Of a stretch of DNA of 64,000 nt, positions 17,055 through 25,823 are shown piece by piece (within the stretch, counting starts at the first letter, position 1; each line of letters starts with the position of its first letter). The position numbers were made by a program, and so were the translations under genes. This DNA is from Streptomyces pristinaespiralis (lineage in GTDB: Bacteria > Actinomycetota > Actinomycetes > Streptomycetales > Streptomycetaceae): NCBI RefSeq assembly GCF_001278075.1, contig NZ_CP011340.1, positions 3,844,001-3,908,000 of the forward strand, written 5' to 3'. The notes beneath the pieces were generated by a model. The model was not told the DNA's origin. It searched no databases and saw nothing but the letters and a program-made list of their open reading frames with translations.

Positions 17055-17728
17055 TCGCCTCCGGAGCCACCACCCAGCTCCCCCTTCCAACGGCGGTACA
17101 GCCGATGCGGCACCCCTGCCGCGTCGAGCACCCGCCCCGCGACGAAGTCCACCAGATCCTGGATGTGCGTCGCCCCCGCGTAGAACGCCGGAGAGGCGGG
17201 CAGCACCACTGCGCCCGCCTCGTCCAGCGTGACCAGGTGTTTCAGCGTCTGTCCGTTCAGCGGGGTCTCCCGCACGGCGACCACCAGGGGTCGCCGCTCC
17301 TTGAGCGTCACGCTCGCCGCCCGCTGCAGCAGGTCCTTCGAGAGTCCGAGCGCCACACCCGCCACACAGGCGGTCGACGCCGGCACGATCAGCATCCCCT
17401 TGACCGGGTACGACCCCGACGACGGCCCGGCGGCGAGGTCCCCGGCCGCCCAGTGCCGCACGTCGCTCACATCGGCGTCGAAGCTGTCCGGCTTCCCGTC
17501 GGCTCCCCGGGCCAGCCACTGCCGCAGGTCCTCCTGCCAGTGCGCGTCCCGGAAGGCGATACCGGTCTCGTCGAGCAGCGTCAGCCGCGAGGCCCTGCTG
17601 ACCACCAGGTCCACGCTCTCGCCCGCGGCCAGCAGACCGCGCAGCACGGCGGCCGCGTACGGCGTGCCGGAAGCACCGGACACCCCCACGACCCAGGGCC
17701 GTCGACTGTTCACTTGCTTCTGCTCCAC
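17051..17728 (-). CDS. mqnM: UbiX-type flavin prenyltransferase (MqnM-like)
   Basis: About 225 residues. UbiX enzymes make prenylated FMN, the cofactor of UbiD decarboxylases; the partner UbiD-type gene is at 19817. Family blocks are VVGVSGASGTPYAAAVLRGLL, seen as VGVSGASGTPYA; VVSRASRLTL; MLIVPASTACVAGVALGLS; ERRPLVVAVRETPLNGQTLKHLV, seen as LVVAVRETPLN; and PASPAFYAGA. Start chosen at GTG 17728 (VEQKQ); GTG 17713 (VNSRR) is possible. The open frame runs to 17836 but that part is not family-like. The stop overlaps that of the small protein. Confidence 0.88.
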   Translation of the reverse strand: MEQKQVNSRRPWVVGVSGASGTPYAAAVLRGLLAAGESVDLVVSRASRLTLLDETGIAFRDAHWQEDLRQWLARGADGKPDSFDADVSDVRHWAAGDLAAGPSSGSYPVKGMLIVPASTACVAGVALGLSKDLLQRAASVTLKERRPLVVAVRETPLNGQTLKHLVTLDEAGAVVLPASPAFYAGATHIQDLVDFVAGRVLDAAGVPHRLYRRWKGELGGGSGGD

Positions 17729-17823
17729 ACCGCCGAGCCTATCCGGCGGCGCGAACGCGGAACCGGGCACGGTGCGCGGGACGTTCCCGTCACACAGGCG
17801 CATGCACACCGCAGGGGGCGACG

Positions 17824-18414
17824 ATGACTCGTACACAAGTCGGGGAGTGGGGCAGATCGGAGCGGGCCAGGGCCGCGGCGAAGCTGATCCTCGCCTTCGT
17901 CGCGCTGCTGTGGGTGCTGGAAGTGGTCGACGTGGCGACGGGACACGCCCTCGACTCCTACGGCGTAGTGGCCCGTGAGCCCGGTGAGCTGGTCGACATC
18001 GTGCCGTCGGCGTTCATGCACTTCGGGTTCGCCCACGTCGCCGCCAACAGCATCCCGCTGCTGGTCTTCGGCTTCCTCGCGGCGCTGGCCGGCGTGCGCC
18101 GCTTCCTCGCCGTGTCACTGATGATCATTCTGGTGGCCGGCCTCGGCGTCTGGCTGTTCTCCCCCTCGGGGTCCAACACCGCGGGCGCCTCGGGCCTGGT
18201 CTTCGGGCTCTTCGGCTACCTCGTGGTGCGCGGCTTCGTGGACCGCAGACTGCTGGACGTGTGCGTGGGCCTGCTGATCGGCGCGGTCTGGGGCAGCTCG
18301 ATCCTGCTCGGCCTCTCCCCGGCCGATACGGGCGTGAGCTGGCAGGGCCACCTCTTCGGCCTGCTGGCGGGGGTGGGGGCGGCCTTCGTCTTCCGCGGCC
18401 GCGCCCGGGCCTGA
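17824..18414 (+). CDS. Rhomboid-family intramembrane serine protease
   Basis: 196 residues with about six transmembrane segments. The catalytic serine motif GASG is in NTAGASGLVFGLFGY near residue 122. The catalytic histidine is in WQGHLFGLLAG near 178. HFGFAHVAANS near 62-72 matches the conserved first His/Asn block. The substrate is unknown. It sits on the opposite strand between ubiX-like and mqnP and separates these menaquinone genes. AGGGGGCGACG precedes the ATG. Confidence 0.88.
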   Translation: MTRTQVGEWGRSERARAAAKLILAFVALLWVLEVVDVATGHALDSYGVVAREPGELVDIVPSAFMHFGFAHVAANSIPLLVFGFLAALAGVRRFLAVSLMIILVAGLGVWLFSPSGSNTAGASGLVFGLFGYLVVRGFVDRRLLDVCVGLLIGAVWGSSILLGLSPADTGVSWQGHLFGLLAGVGAAFVFRGRARA

Positions 18415-18426
18415 GCCGGCCGGCCG

Positions 18427-19350
18427 TCAGACCGTCAGGCCGCGCACCACGAGGTCGAGCAGGGCGCACACGAAGAGCGAGATCCCGATGAAGCCGTTCG
18501 TCGTGAAGAACGCCCTGTTCAGACGGGACAGGTCGTGCGGCCGGACGATCGTGTGCTCGTAGAGGAAGGCCGCCGCGACGATCACCAGGCCCACCCAGAA
18601 GAGCACCCCCGCGTCCGTCGCCAGCGCGAACCAGACCAGCAGGCCCGTCGTCACGACGTGCGAGGCGCGGGCGCCGTGCAGCGCGGCCGGGATACCGAAG
18701 CGGGCCGGGACCGACTTCACTCCGTGGGCGCGGTCGGCCTGCACGTCCTGGCAGGCGAAGATCAGGTCGAAGCCGCCGATCCACACGCCCACGGCCAGAC
18801 CCAGTATCACCGCGTCCCACGACCACTCCCCCGTCACCGCGATCCACGCCCCGACGGGGCCCATGGCCTGCGCGAGACCGAGGATGGCGTGCGGGAAGTC
18901 GGTGAACCGCTTGCCGTACGGATAGACCACCATCGGCACGACCGCGACCGGCGCGAGCGCCAGACACAGCGGGTTGAGCAGCGCCGCGGCGCCGAGGAAG
19001 ACGACCAGCGCGATCAGCGCGCCGGTCCACGCGGACCGTACGGACACCGCGCCGGTGACCAGTTCGCGCCCCGCGGTGCGCGGGTTCCGTGCGTCGATCT
19101 CCCGGTCGATGATCCGGTTGCAGGCCATCGCGAAGGTCCGCAGACCCACCATGGCGACGGTGACGAGCAGCAGGTCGGTCCAGTTGACCTGCCTGTCCAG
19201 CCGGAACATCGCGGTGAGGGCGGCGATGTAGGCGAAGGGCAGCGCGAAGACCGAGTGCTCGATCATCACCAGCCGCAGGAAGGCCTTCACCTTCCCGGTC
19301 GGCTGCGGCGCGGGGCCGGAGCCCACGACCCCGTCGGCGGTCGTCATCAT
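18427..19350 (-). CDS. mqnP: UbiA-family prenyltransferase, menaquinone biosynthesis (MqnP)
   Basis: 307 residues, about eight or nine transmembrane helices. The two Asp-rich prenyl-diphosphate motifs are NRIIDREID (near 84) and QDVQADR (near 208). It should attach a polyprenyl chain to the naphthoate or earlier acid of the futalosine route. Its ATG overlaps the stop of the upstream unknown gene (ATGA), which itself overlaps the UbiD-type gene: a tightly coupled three-gene unit. Assignment to MqnP rather than MenA or UbiA rests on this context. Confidence 0.9.
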   Translation of the reverse strand: MMTTADGVVGSGPAPQPTGKVKAFLRLVMIEHSVFALPFAYIAALTAMFRLDRQVNWTDLLLVTVAMVGLRTFAMACNRIIDREIDARNPRTAGRELVTGAVSVRSAWTGALIALVVFLGAAALLNPLCLALAPVAVVPMVVYPYGKRFTDFPHAILGLAQAMGPVGAWIAVTGEWSWDAVILGLAVGVWIGGFDLIFACQDVQADRAHGVKSVPARFGIPAALHGARASHVVTTGLLVWFALATDAGVLFWVGLVIVAAAFLYEHTIVRPHDLSRLNRAFFTTNGFIGISLFVCALLDLVVRGLTV

Positions 19351-19820
19351 GCGAGGCTCCCGAGGAACGCGTCGAGGTCGGCCAGCAGCCCGGCGACGGG
19401 CAGCGGCCCCGTCTCCACGGTCAGCGGCGTCCCGGTTTCGTCGTCGGGCGGGGTGACGTGCGCCGTGAAGGCGTACGCGTCCGCGCCGGCCGGACGGGCG
19501 TCCAGACTCAGCACGGCCCCGCCGTCGACCGTGAAGGGACCGGACGCCGCGGCGAGCTCGGCGCGCAGCCGCTGCGCGAAATCGGCGGGCTCGGCGTCCC
19601 GCACACCGGGAAGCTCGAAGCCGTCGCCCTCGCCGTCGCTCTCCAGGAGGACCGCCCAGGTGTCACCGGCGCCCGCGAACTCCTCGGGCGCGACGCCCGC
19701 CTCCTCGGCGGCCAGCCGGACGCCCGGGTCGGCGGGGTCGAGCTCCGGCCGCACCAGGGCCACGTAGTCGGTGTCGGTGCCGATGAAGAGGGCCGGACCG
19801 CCCACGGCGACGGGACTCAC
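19347..19820 (-). CDS. Uncharacterised protein coupled between ubiD-like and mqnP
   Basis: About 157 residues from the GTG at 19820, which overlaps the UbiD-type stop as GTGA; its own stop overlaps the mqnP start as ATGA. The protein is acidic and soluble, with no signal or membrane segment: GPALFIGTDTDYVALVRPEL, AGDTWAVLLESDGEGDGFEL, AYAFTAHVTPPDDE. I recognise no domain. Overlaps at both ends imply co-translation with two menaquinone enzymes, so a role in that step, assembly or regulation is plausible but unproven. Confidence 0.75.
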   Translation of the reverse strand: MSPVAVGGPALFIGTDTDYVALVRPELDPADPGVRLAAEEAGVAPEEFAGAGDTWAVLLESDGEGDGFELPGVRDAEPADFAQRLRAELAAASGPFTVDGGAVLSLDARPAGADAYAFTAHVTPPDDETGTPLTVETGPLPVAGLLADLDAFLGSLA

Positions 19821-21268
19821 AGGCCGTACTCCTTCCACCGGCGGTCGACGAGCGCCGCCGTCGCGGGATCGGACTCGACCATCTCCGGCCAGCCCCCGTC
19901 CCGCGTGTACCCCTCCTCCGGCAGTTTGCGCGTCGCGTCGATGCCCGCCTTGCCGCCCCAGAACTGCTGGTAGGACGCGTGGTCCAGATGGTCGACGGGG
20001 CCTTCGACGACGGTGAGGTCGCGTGCGTAGTCCGTGTTGCCGAGCGCGCGCCAGGAGACTTCGTGCAGGTCGTGGACGTCGCAGTCCTTGTCGACCACCA
20101 CGATCAGCTTGGTCAGCGACATCATGTGCGCGCCCCAGATGGCGTGCATGACCTTCTGCGCGTGCTTCGGGTACTTCTTGTCGATCGAGACGATCGCGCA
20201 GTTGTGGAAGCCGCCCGACTCCGGCAGGTGGTAGTCCACGATGTCCGGCACGATGATCTTCAGCAGCGGCAGGAAGAAGCGCTCGGTCGCCCGCCCCAGC
20301 GGCCCGTCCTCCGTCGGCGGCCGGCCCACCACGATCGACTGGAGCAGCGGCCGCCCCCGCATCGTGACGCAGTCGATGGTCAGCGCGGGGAAGGGCTCCT
20401 GCGGCGTGTAGAAGCCGGTGTGGTCGCCGAAGGGGCCCTCCGGGAGCATCTCCCCCGGCTCCAGCCAGCCCTCCAGCACGACCTCGGCGTTCGCCGGTAC
20501 CTGGAGCGGCACCGTCTTGCAGTCGACCATCTCGATCCGCTTGCCCGCGACGAAGCCGGCGAACAGGTACTCGTCGATGTCGCCGGGCAGCGGCGCGGTC
20601 GAGGCGTACGTCACGGCCGGCGGGCAGCCGAACGCGATGGCGACCGGCAGCCGCTCGCCCCGCTGCGCGGCCACGGCGTAGTGGTTGCGGCTGTCCTTGT
20701 GGATCTGCCAGTGCATACCGATGGTGCGCCGGTCGTGGCGCTGGAGGCGGTAGAGGCCGAGGTTCCGTACGCCCGTCTCCGGGTGCTTGGTGTGGGTGAG
20801 GCCCAGGTTGAAGAAGGAGCCGCCGTCCTTGGGCCAGGTGAACAGCGCGGGCAGGGCGTCGAGGTCGACGTCGTCGCCGCGCAGGACGACCTCGTGCACG
20901 GGCGCGTCCTTCACCTTCTTCGGCGGCACGTGCACCATCGAACCGAGCTTGCCGAAGGCCTCGCGCACCCCGACGAAACCGTGCGGAAGCTCGGGCTTGA
21001 GCAGCCCGCCGATCTTCTCGCTGATCTCCGCGTACGACTTCAGACCCAGCGACTTCAGCAGCCGGCGGTCGGTGCCGAACACGTTCATCGCGAGCGGCAT
21101 CGCGGAGCCGCGCACGTTCTCGAACAGCAGCGCGGGGCCGCCCGCCTTGTTCACCCGGTCGACGATCTCCCCGACCTCGAGATACGGGTCGACTTCGGCC
21201 TTGATGCGCTTGAGGTCGCCCTCGCGCTCCAGCGCCCGGAGCAGGGAGCGAAGATCGTCGTAAGCCAT
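19817..21268 (-). CDS. mqnL: UbiD-family decarboxylase, menaquinone biosynthesis (MqnL-like)
   Basis: 483 residues, the normal UbiD length. Family blocks include MAYDDLRSLLRALEREGDL, NRHYAV-type SRNHYAVAAQRGE, EFPFGDHTG-type PEGPFGDHTGFY, and CDVHDLHEVSWRALGN, where the active-site E-R-E region lies. It should use prenyl-FMN supplied by the UbiX-type protein to decarboxylate a naphthoate intermediate. It begins the unit mqnL-unknown-mqnP and is divergent from the PLDc_N gene. Confidence 0.92.
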   Translation of the reverse strand: MAYDDLRSLLRALEREGDLKRIKAEVDPYLEVGEIVDRVNKAGGPALLFENVRGSAMPLAMNVFGTDRRLLKSLGLKSYAEISEKIGGLLKPELPHGFVGVREAFGKLGSMVHVPPKKVKDAPVHEVVLRGDDVDLDALPALFTWPKDGGSFFNLGLTHTKHPETGVRNLGLYRLQRHDRRTIGMHWQIHKDSRNHYAVAAQRGERLPVAIAFGCPPAVTYASTAPLPGDIDEYLFAGFVAGKRIEMVDCKTVPLQVPANAEVVLEGWLEPGEMLPEGPFGDHTGFYTPQEPFPALTIDCVTMRGRPLLQSIVVGRPPTEDGPLGRATERFFLPLLKIIVPDIVDYHLPESGGFHNCAIVSIDKKYPKHAQKVMHAIWGAHMMSLTKLIVVVDKDCDVHDLHEVSWRALGNTDYARDLTVVEGPVDHLDHASYQQFWGGKAGIDATRKLPEEGYTRDGGWPEMVESDPATAALVDRRWKEYGL

Positions 21269-21358
21269 GTGGTCAAGTATCGGTCACCCGCTACCCTGGC
21301 CCCGTCACCGGGGCCGGGGAAACGCCGCCCCGCCTAAGTCTCCAGGGGGCTGTCCCAC

Positions 21359-21748
21359 ATGCTCAGGGCGCTGATGTACATCCTGCCGCTGGCGCTGACG
21401 ATCTACGCGTTCATCGACTGCCTGAACACCCCCGAGGACGAAGCCAAGCATCTGCCCAAGCTGGCCTGGGTGTTCATCATCCTGCTGTTCTGGGTCGTCG
21501 GCCCGATCGTCTGGTTCGCCGCCGGCAAGATGCGGCACGCCCCGGCAGGCGGCCGCACCCCCTCCGAGTGGCACCGCAATCACCGCACGCAGTGGGTGGC
21601 GCCCGACGACAACCCCGACTTCCTGAAGTCCCTCAAGGACGAGAACAAGAAGGACGAGGCGGTCCTCAAGGACTGGGAGGCGGACCTCCGCCGCCGCGAG
21701 GACGAGCTGAAGAAGCGCGAGCAGGGCGGCGAGGGCGACAAGTCCTGA
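21359..21748 (+). CDS. PLDc_N-domain small membrane protein
   Basis: 129 residues. Two transmembrane segments (MYILPLALTIYAFIDCL and LAWVFIILLFWVVGPIVWF) match the phospholipase D nuclease N-terminal (PLDc_N) module, which here is not attached to a nuclease. The C-terminal 60 residues are charged and predicted coiled coil (SLKDENKKDEAVLKDWEA, RRREDELKKREQ). Function is unknown. It is followed after one base by the LysR gene. Confidence 0.85.
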   Translation: MLRALMYILPLALTIYAFIDCLNTPEDEAKHLPKLAWVFIILLFWVVGPIVWFAAGKMRHAPAGGRTPSEWHRNHRTQWVAPDDNPDFLKSLKDENKKDEAVLKDWEADLRRREDELKKREQGGEGDKS

Positions 21749-21749
21749 C

Positions 21750-22643
21750 GTGGAGATCCGCCTGCTCGTCACCTTCGAGAAGGTCGCGGCCCACCTCAGC
21801 TTCACGCAGGCCGCCGCCGAACTGAAGTACGCCCAGTCCAGCGTCACCAGCCAGGTCCGCTCGCTGGAGAGCTCCCTGGGCACCGAGCTGTTCGACCGGC
21901 TGGGCAGCCGCATCCGGCTCACGGAGGCCGGTGAACGGCTCGTGCCCTACGCCCGCAGGATCATCGAGCTGTCCGAAGAGGCGCGCGCCGCGGTCGCGGA
22001 GACGGACGAACCGGCGGGGACCATCAACATCGGCACCATGGAGTCGCTCACCTCCTACCGGCTCCCGGAACTGCTCGAGCTGTTCCACCACCGCTATCCG
22101 CGGATCAAGCTGTCGCTGCGCCCCACCCTGGGTGACGAGACCCGCCGGGCGCTGCGCCAGGGCGTGTACGACATCGGCTTCCTGATGGAACGGGAGACGG
22201 AGCACACCGGCCTGCGGAGCGAGGTGCTGGCCCCCGAGCCGCTGGTGCTCGTGGCCGCGCCCGGCCATCCGCTGGCAGGGGCCGGCGGGCTGACCACCCC
22301 GGACCTGGCGGACGCCCAGCTGGTGGGCACCGAACCGGGCTGCCCGTACCGGGACCTCTTCGAGAACGAGCTGCGCGAGCGGACCGGGGCGCCGCCGCCG
22401 TTCATGGAGTTCGGCACGATCGAGGCCACCAAGCGGGGTGTGGCCGCCGGTCTCGGGGTCGCGCTGCTGCCCCGGATGACGGTCCGTGCGGAACTGGCGT
22501 CCGGGGTGCTGGTCGCGCTGCCGTGGGAGCCGCCGTTCCGGCTGCACACGCAGGTGGCGTGGCGGGAGGGGAAGCGGCTGCCCCGGCATGTGCGGCTGTT
22601 CATCGACGAGACGGTGCGGCTGGTGCGGGAGCAGGAGTCGTAA
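21750..22643 (+). CDS. LysR-family transcriptional regulator
   Basis: 297 residues. The N-terminal winged HTH is FTQAAAELKYAQSSVTSQVRSLE, seen as TQAAAELKYAQSSVTSQ then LESSLGTELFDRL. The rest is the periplasmic-binding-like effector domain (INIGTMESLTSYRLPELL). GTG start one base after the preceding stop. The 3' end overlaps the convergent EamA transporter gene by 44 bases, so the transporter is a possible target. Inducer unknown. Confidence 0.9.
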   Translation: MEIRLLVTFEKVAAHLSFTQAAAELKYAQSSVTSQVRSLESSLGTELFDRLGSRIRLTEAGERLVPYARRIIELSEEARAAVAETDEPAGTINIGTMESLTSYRLPELLELFHHRYPRIKLSLRPTLGDETRRALRQGVYDIGFLMERETEHTGLRSEVLAPEPLVLVAAPGHPLAGAGGLTTPDLADAQLVGTEPGCPYRDLFENELRERTGAPPPFMEFGTIEATKRGVAAGLGVALLPRMTVRAELASGVLVALPWEPPFRLHTQVAWREGKRLPRHVRLFIDETVRLVREQES

Positions 22644-23562
22644 CGGGAGCAGGGTCGGTGGCGGAGCGCGCCACGGTGCGCGGCTGCTGCCGGGTGCGGT
22701 TGATCCGCAGCGAGGCGACGAGGATCAGCGGGACGCCCAGCGCCTGGACGAGCCCGATGCGGTTCCCGTACACCACCCCGTCCGCGACCATGGCGACGGC
22801 CGGGTAGACGAACGCCAGCACGGCGATCTTCGAGGTGGTCAGCTTCTGGTAGGCCGAGTACATCAGCACGTACATCAGGCAGGTGTGGATCACGCCGAGG
22901 CCCACCAGCCAGGCCCACCCGGCCCCGAGGCCGTTCACCGCCGCGAGGTCGGCGAACGGCAGCAGCAGCGGGATGCCGACCAGCACCTGCACCAGCGCGA
23001 CCAGGTGCGGCCGCACACCGGTGACCCGCTTGGTGATCACCGTCGAGACGGCGTAGAACAGCGCGGCCAGCAGGGCGAATCCCAGGCCGGTGAGCGATCC
23101 GGGGTCCGAGGGGCTCACCCCGGAGACGAGCAGGAGACCGGCGAACGCGACGCCGAGCCAGCCGAAGGTCGCGGCGGTCAGCCGCTCCTTGAACAGCAGG
23201 GCGCCGAGCAGCACCACGTAGAACGGCTGGGTGTGGTAGACGGCGGTCGCGAGCGAGATGGACGACTCCTCGTACGCCTCGAAGAGGAACACCCAGTTGA
23301 AGACGATGAACACGCCGCCGAGCGCGGCGAGCGCCAGCTTCCGCGGCGTGAAGGCGTGGTCGGTGAAGTAGCCGCGTGCCAGGCAGTAGGCGCCCAGCGC
23401 GAGCGCCCCGAACAGGCAGCGGAAGAACACGACCTCGAACGGGGAGGCGCCCGACTCGACGACGAAGATGCCGAGGGTGCCCGAGAGCACCATGGCCAGG
23501 GTGAGTTCGACGGTGCCGCGCCGGGTGGCGTTCGCGGCGGTCTGCGCGGTGTCGGTTGTCAT
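22600..23562 (-). CDS. EamA/DMT-family transporter
   Basis: About 320 residues with ten predicted transmembrane helices in two EamA repeats: VELTLAMVLSGTLGIFVVES begins the first, and LTGLGFALLAALFYAVSTV the second. ATG at 23562 (MTTDTAQTAANATRRG) is the sensible start; the frame remains open upstream but overlaps the divergent deaminase. The substrate is unknown; drug or metabolite export is the family norm. The Pro/Ala-rich C-terminal tail is cytoplasmic. Confidence 0.88.
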   Translation of the reverse strand: MTTDTAQTAANATRRGTVELTLAMVLSGTLGIFVVESGASPFEVVFFRCLFGALALGAYCLARGYFTDHAFTPRKLALAALGGVFIVFNWVFLFEAYEESSISLATAVYHTQPFYVVLLGALLFKERLTAATFGWLGVAFAGLLLVSGVSPSDPGSLTGLGFALLAALFYAVSTVITKRVTGVRPHLVALVQVLVGIPLLLPFADLAAVNGLGAGWAWLVGLGVIHTCLMYVLMYSAYQKLTTSKIAVLAFVYPAVAMVADGVVYGNRIGLVQALGVPLILVASLRINRTRQQPRTVARSATDPAPVTTPAPAPAAPSRR

Positions 23563-23670
23563 GTCTGTGAAGCTACGAGCGGCGCACCGGCGCGGTCCAC
23601 GCGCCAGTGGGGCGTCCTGCCGATGGGCCCATAGGCGCGTCCGATGAGCCCCGATGCGGAGAGGAAGCGC

Positions 23671-24120
23671 ATGGCACAGGACAGGTACGGGACGTGGCTG
23701 GCGACGGCCGTGGCCGAGGCGCGGGCCGGCCTCGCTGAGGGCGGCATCCCCATCGGGGCCGCGCTCTACGGCGCGGACGGCACCCTGCTCGGCCGCGGCC
23801 ACAACCGGCGTGTGCAGGACGGTGATCCGTCGGCCCACGCCGAGACGGAGGCGTTCCGTGCCGCCGGGCGGCAGCGTTCGTACCGGGGCACGACGATGGT
23901 GACGACCCTGTCGCCGTGCTGGTACTGCAGTGGCCTGGTGCGGCAGTTCGGCATCTCACGGGTGGTGATCGGCGAGACGGAGACCTTCCACGGCGGCCAC
24001 GACTGGCTGGCCGCGAACGGCGTGGAGATCGTGCTCCTCGACGACCCCGCGTGCCGGTCGATGATGCGCGACTTCGTCGCCGCCAGCCCCGGTCTCTGGC
24101 AGGAGGACATCGGCGCCTGA
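23671..24120 (+). CDS. Nucleoside/cytosine deaminase-type zinc hydrolase
   Basis: About 149 residues from ATG 23671 (MAQDRYGTWLATAVAEA), which has GGAGAGGAAG upstream; an ATG at 23644 is also in frame. The zinc site is HAETEAF (His plus catalytic Glu, near 57) and PCWYC (near 83-87), the CDA-fold pair. GIPIGAALYG, GRGHNRRVQDGDPSAHAE and HGGHDWLAANGVEIVLLDD resemble yeast-type cytosine deaminase and TadA/guanine deaminase relatives. The exact base substrate cannot be told from sequence. Divergent from the EamA gene. Confidence 0.82.
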   Translation: MAQDRYGTWLATAVAEARAGLAEGGIPIGAALYGADGTLLGRGHNRRVQDGDPSAHAETEAFRAAGRQRSYRGTTMVTTLSPCWYCSGLVRQFGISRVVIGETETFHGGHDWLAANGVEIVLLDDPACRSMMRDFVAASPGLWQEDIGA

Positions 24121-24184
24121 GGGGTGCCGATGTGCGCGGAACTCCGAGCGCGCCGCTGTGGCGCGGCACGTCCGGGGGCCGCCG

Positions 24185-24700
24185 CTACGCCGCGGCGTAC
24201 GAGTCCCGCAGTTCCTGCCAGCGCTTCGGCGTCCAGGTGTCCCAGTCCGTCGTCGGGCTGCCCGCCAGCGCCTCGGCGAGCAGTTCGAAGTGGTTGTGCC
24301 AGCCGGCCAGGCAGTCCAGCAGCACCTCGTCGTCGCAGCGCAGTTCGTTGGTGAAGCGCAGCACGGTGCCGTCGTCGCCGTGCGGTTCGAGGTGGAAGCG
24401 GATACGGCCGTGGATGGAGACGGTGTACTCGGCGACCCGCTCCACGTCCCAGGCGGTGACCCGTCCTTCCGCGACGGTGTGCCGGCCCTCGGCGTCCGCG
24501 TTGAGCCAGCGGAGCCGGACCGCGCCGCCGACTCTCGGTTCGAGTACGTCGGCGGCGCAGAGCCAGGCCGGCAGGACTTCGGGGGTGGCGACGGCGGCCC
24601 ATACCCGGATCACCGGATGCGGCAGGTGGAGTTCGTACCGCAACAGGTGAGTGCCGTCGTCCCGGGTCTCGACGGTGCCGTGGGGGATTACGTCACTCAT
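24185..24700 (-). CDS. SRPBCC/AHSA1-family protein
   Basis: 171 residues with the helix-grip fold signature: LRYELHLPHPVIRVWAAVATPEVLPAWLC, seen as HPVIRVWAAVATPEVLPAWL, followed by strands GGAVRLRWLNADAEG and VLRFTNELRCDDEVLLDCLAGWHNHFELL (WHNHFELLAEAL at the last helix). Such proteins bind hydrophobic ligands or act as co-chaperone-like activators. No partner is evident. It is convergent with the deaminase and lies 37 bases upstream of nothing co-directional except ccsB on the same strand before it. Confidence 0.82.
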   Translation of the reverse strand: MSDVIPHGTVETRDDGTHLLRYELHLPHPVIRVWAAVATPEVLPAWLCAADVLEPRVGGAVRLRWLNADAEGRHTVAEGRVTAWDVERVAEYTVSIHGRIRFHLEPHGDDGTVLRFTNELRCDDEVLLDCLAGWHNHFELLAEALAGSPTTDWDTWTPKRWQELRDSYAAA

Positions 24701-24737
24701 GCATCCAGCGTCACCCCTCGGCGGCGCGGGCGCTACC

Positions 24738-25823
24738 TCACTCCACGCCCGCGTACGAGTGCAGGCTGTTCACGAAGATGTTCACGCCGTAGTAGTTGAA
24801 CAGCCAGCAGGCGAAGGCGATCAGCGCCAGGTACGCGGCCTTGCGGCCCTTCCAGCCGGCCGTCGCGCGGGCGTGCAGGTAGGCGGCGTAGGCGACCCAC
24901 GTGATGAACGACCAGACCTCCTTGGCGTCCCAGCCCCAGTAGCGGCCCCAGGCGTCGCCGGCCCAGATCGCGCCGGCGATGATCGTGAACGTCCACAGCG
25001 GGAAGACGGCGGCGTTGACGCGGTAGGAGAACTTGTCGAGCGACGCGGCGGCCGGCAGCCGCTCCAGGACCGAGGTGGCGAAGCGGCCGGGCCTGCCGCC
25101 GCCGGCGAGCTTGGCCTCATAGCCGTCGCGGAACAGGTAGAGCACGGTGCCCACGGCACCGAGGTAGAAGACCGCGCCGCAGAAGATCGCGGTGGAGACG
25201 TGGATCCACAGCCAGTACGAGTCCAGCGCGGGGACCAGCTGGTCGCTCTCCGTGTAGAGCCAGGTGACGGCGACGCCCAGGTCGAGCAGGACGGTGGTGA
25301 CCAGCGGCAGTCCGGCCCAGCGGACGTTCTTCTTGGCGAGCAGCAGGGCCAGGTACACACCCACGACGACGGTCGAGAACGTCGTGGAGAACTCGTACAT
25401 GTTGCCCCACGGCGCGCGCTGCACCGACAGCGCGCGGGTGGTGACGCCGGCGGCCTCGATCAGGAACGCGAGCGCGGTCAGGGAGACGGCGATGCGGCCG
25501 TACAGGTCACCGCTCTGTGTGCCGCCGTGCGCGCCCGGGCCGTCGGGGACGTCCCGGGTGCCGCTCGCGGACCGGGTGACGACCTTCGGCTTCTCCAGGA
25601 CGGCGGTGCCGCCGCCCTTGACCTGGATCTTCGGGGCGTCGGCCGCGGCCTTCCGGTCGGGGGCGGTCAGCGCGGCGGCCGTGCGGGCCACCTTGCTGCG
25701 GCTGCCGAGCGTCCACTCGGCGATGTGCGCGAAGAAGGCCAGCGTGTAGACGGCCATCGACGAATAGATCAGGTAGTTGCTGATCTCCGCCAGGTTCGCG
25801 TTGGTTGCGGCGGCGAGCGTCAC
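24738..25823 (-). CDS. ccsB: Cytochrome c biogenesis protein CcsB/ResC
   Basis: 361 residues, about eight transmembrane helices. The haem-handling WWD-type motif is WGRYWGWDAKEVWSFITW near residues 293-310 (quoted WGRYWGWDAKEVWS), with conserved histidines in neighbouring helices. With ResB it exports haem and ligates it to apocytochrome c outside the membrane (System II). The GTG start overlaps the resB stop as GTGA. It is the last gene of the thioredoxin-ccdA-resB-ccsB operon. Confidence 0.93.
   Translation of the reverse strand: MTLAAATNANLAEISNYLIYSSMAVYTLAFFAHIAEWTLGSRSKVARTAAALTAPDRKAAADAPKIQVKGGGTAVLEKPKVVTRSASGTRDVPDGPGAHGGTQSGDLYGRIAVSLTALAFLIEAAGVTTRALSVQRAPWGNMYEFSTTFSTVVVGVYLALLLAKKNVRWAGLPLVTTVLLDLGVAVTWLYTESDQLVPALDSYWLWIHVSTAIFCGAVFYLGAVGTVLYLFRDGYEAKLAGGGRPGRFATSVLERLPAAASLDKFSYRVNAAVFPLWTFTIIAGAIWAGDAWGRYWGWDAKEVWSFITWVAYAAYLHARATAGWKGRKAAYLALIAFACWLFNYYGVNIFVNSLHSYAGVE

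Noticed and set aside
24530..24550. GGTTCGAGT resembling a tRNA T-loop
   Set aside because: It lies inside the SRPBCC gene and no acceptor, D or anticodon stem can be drawn around it.
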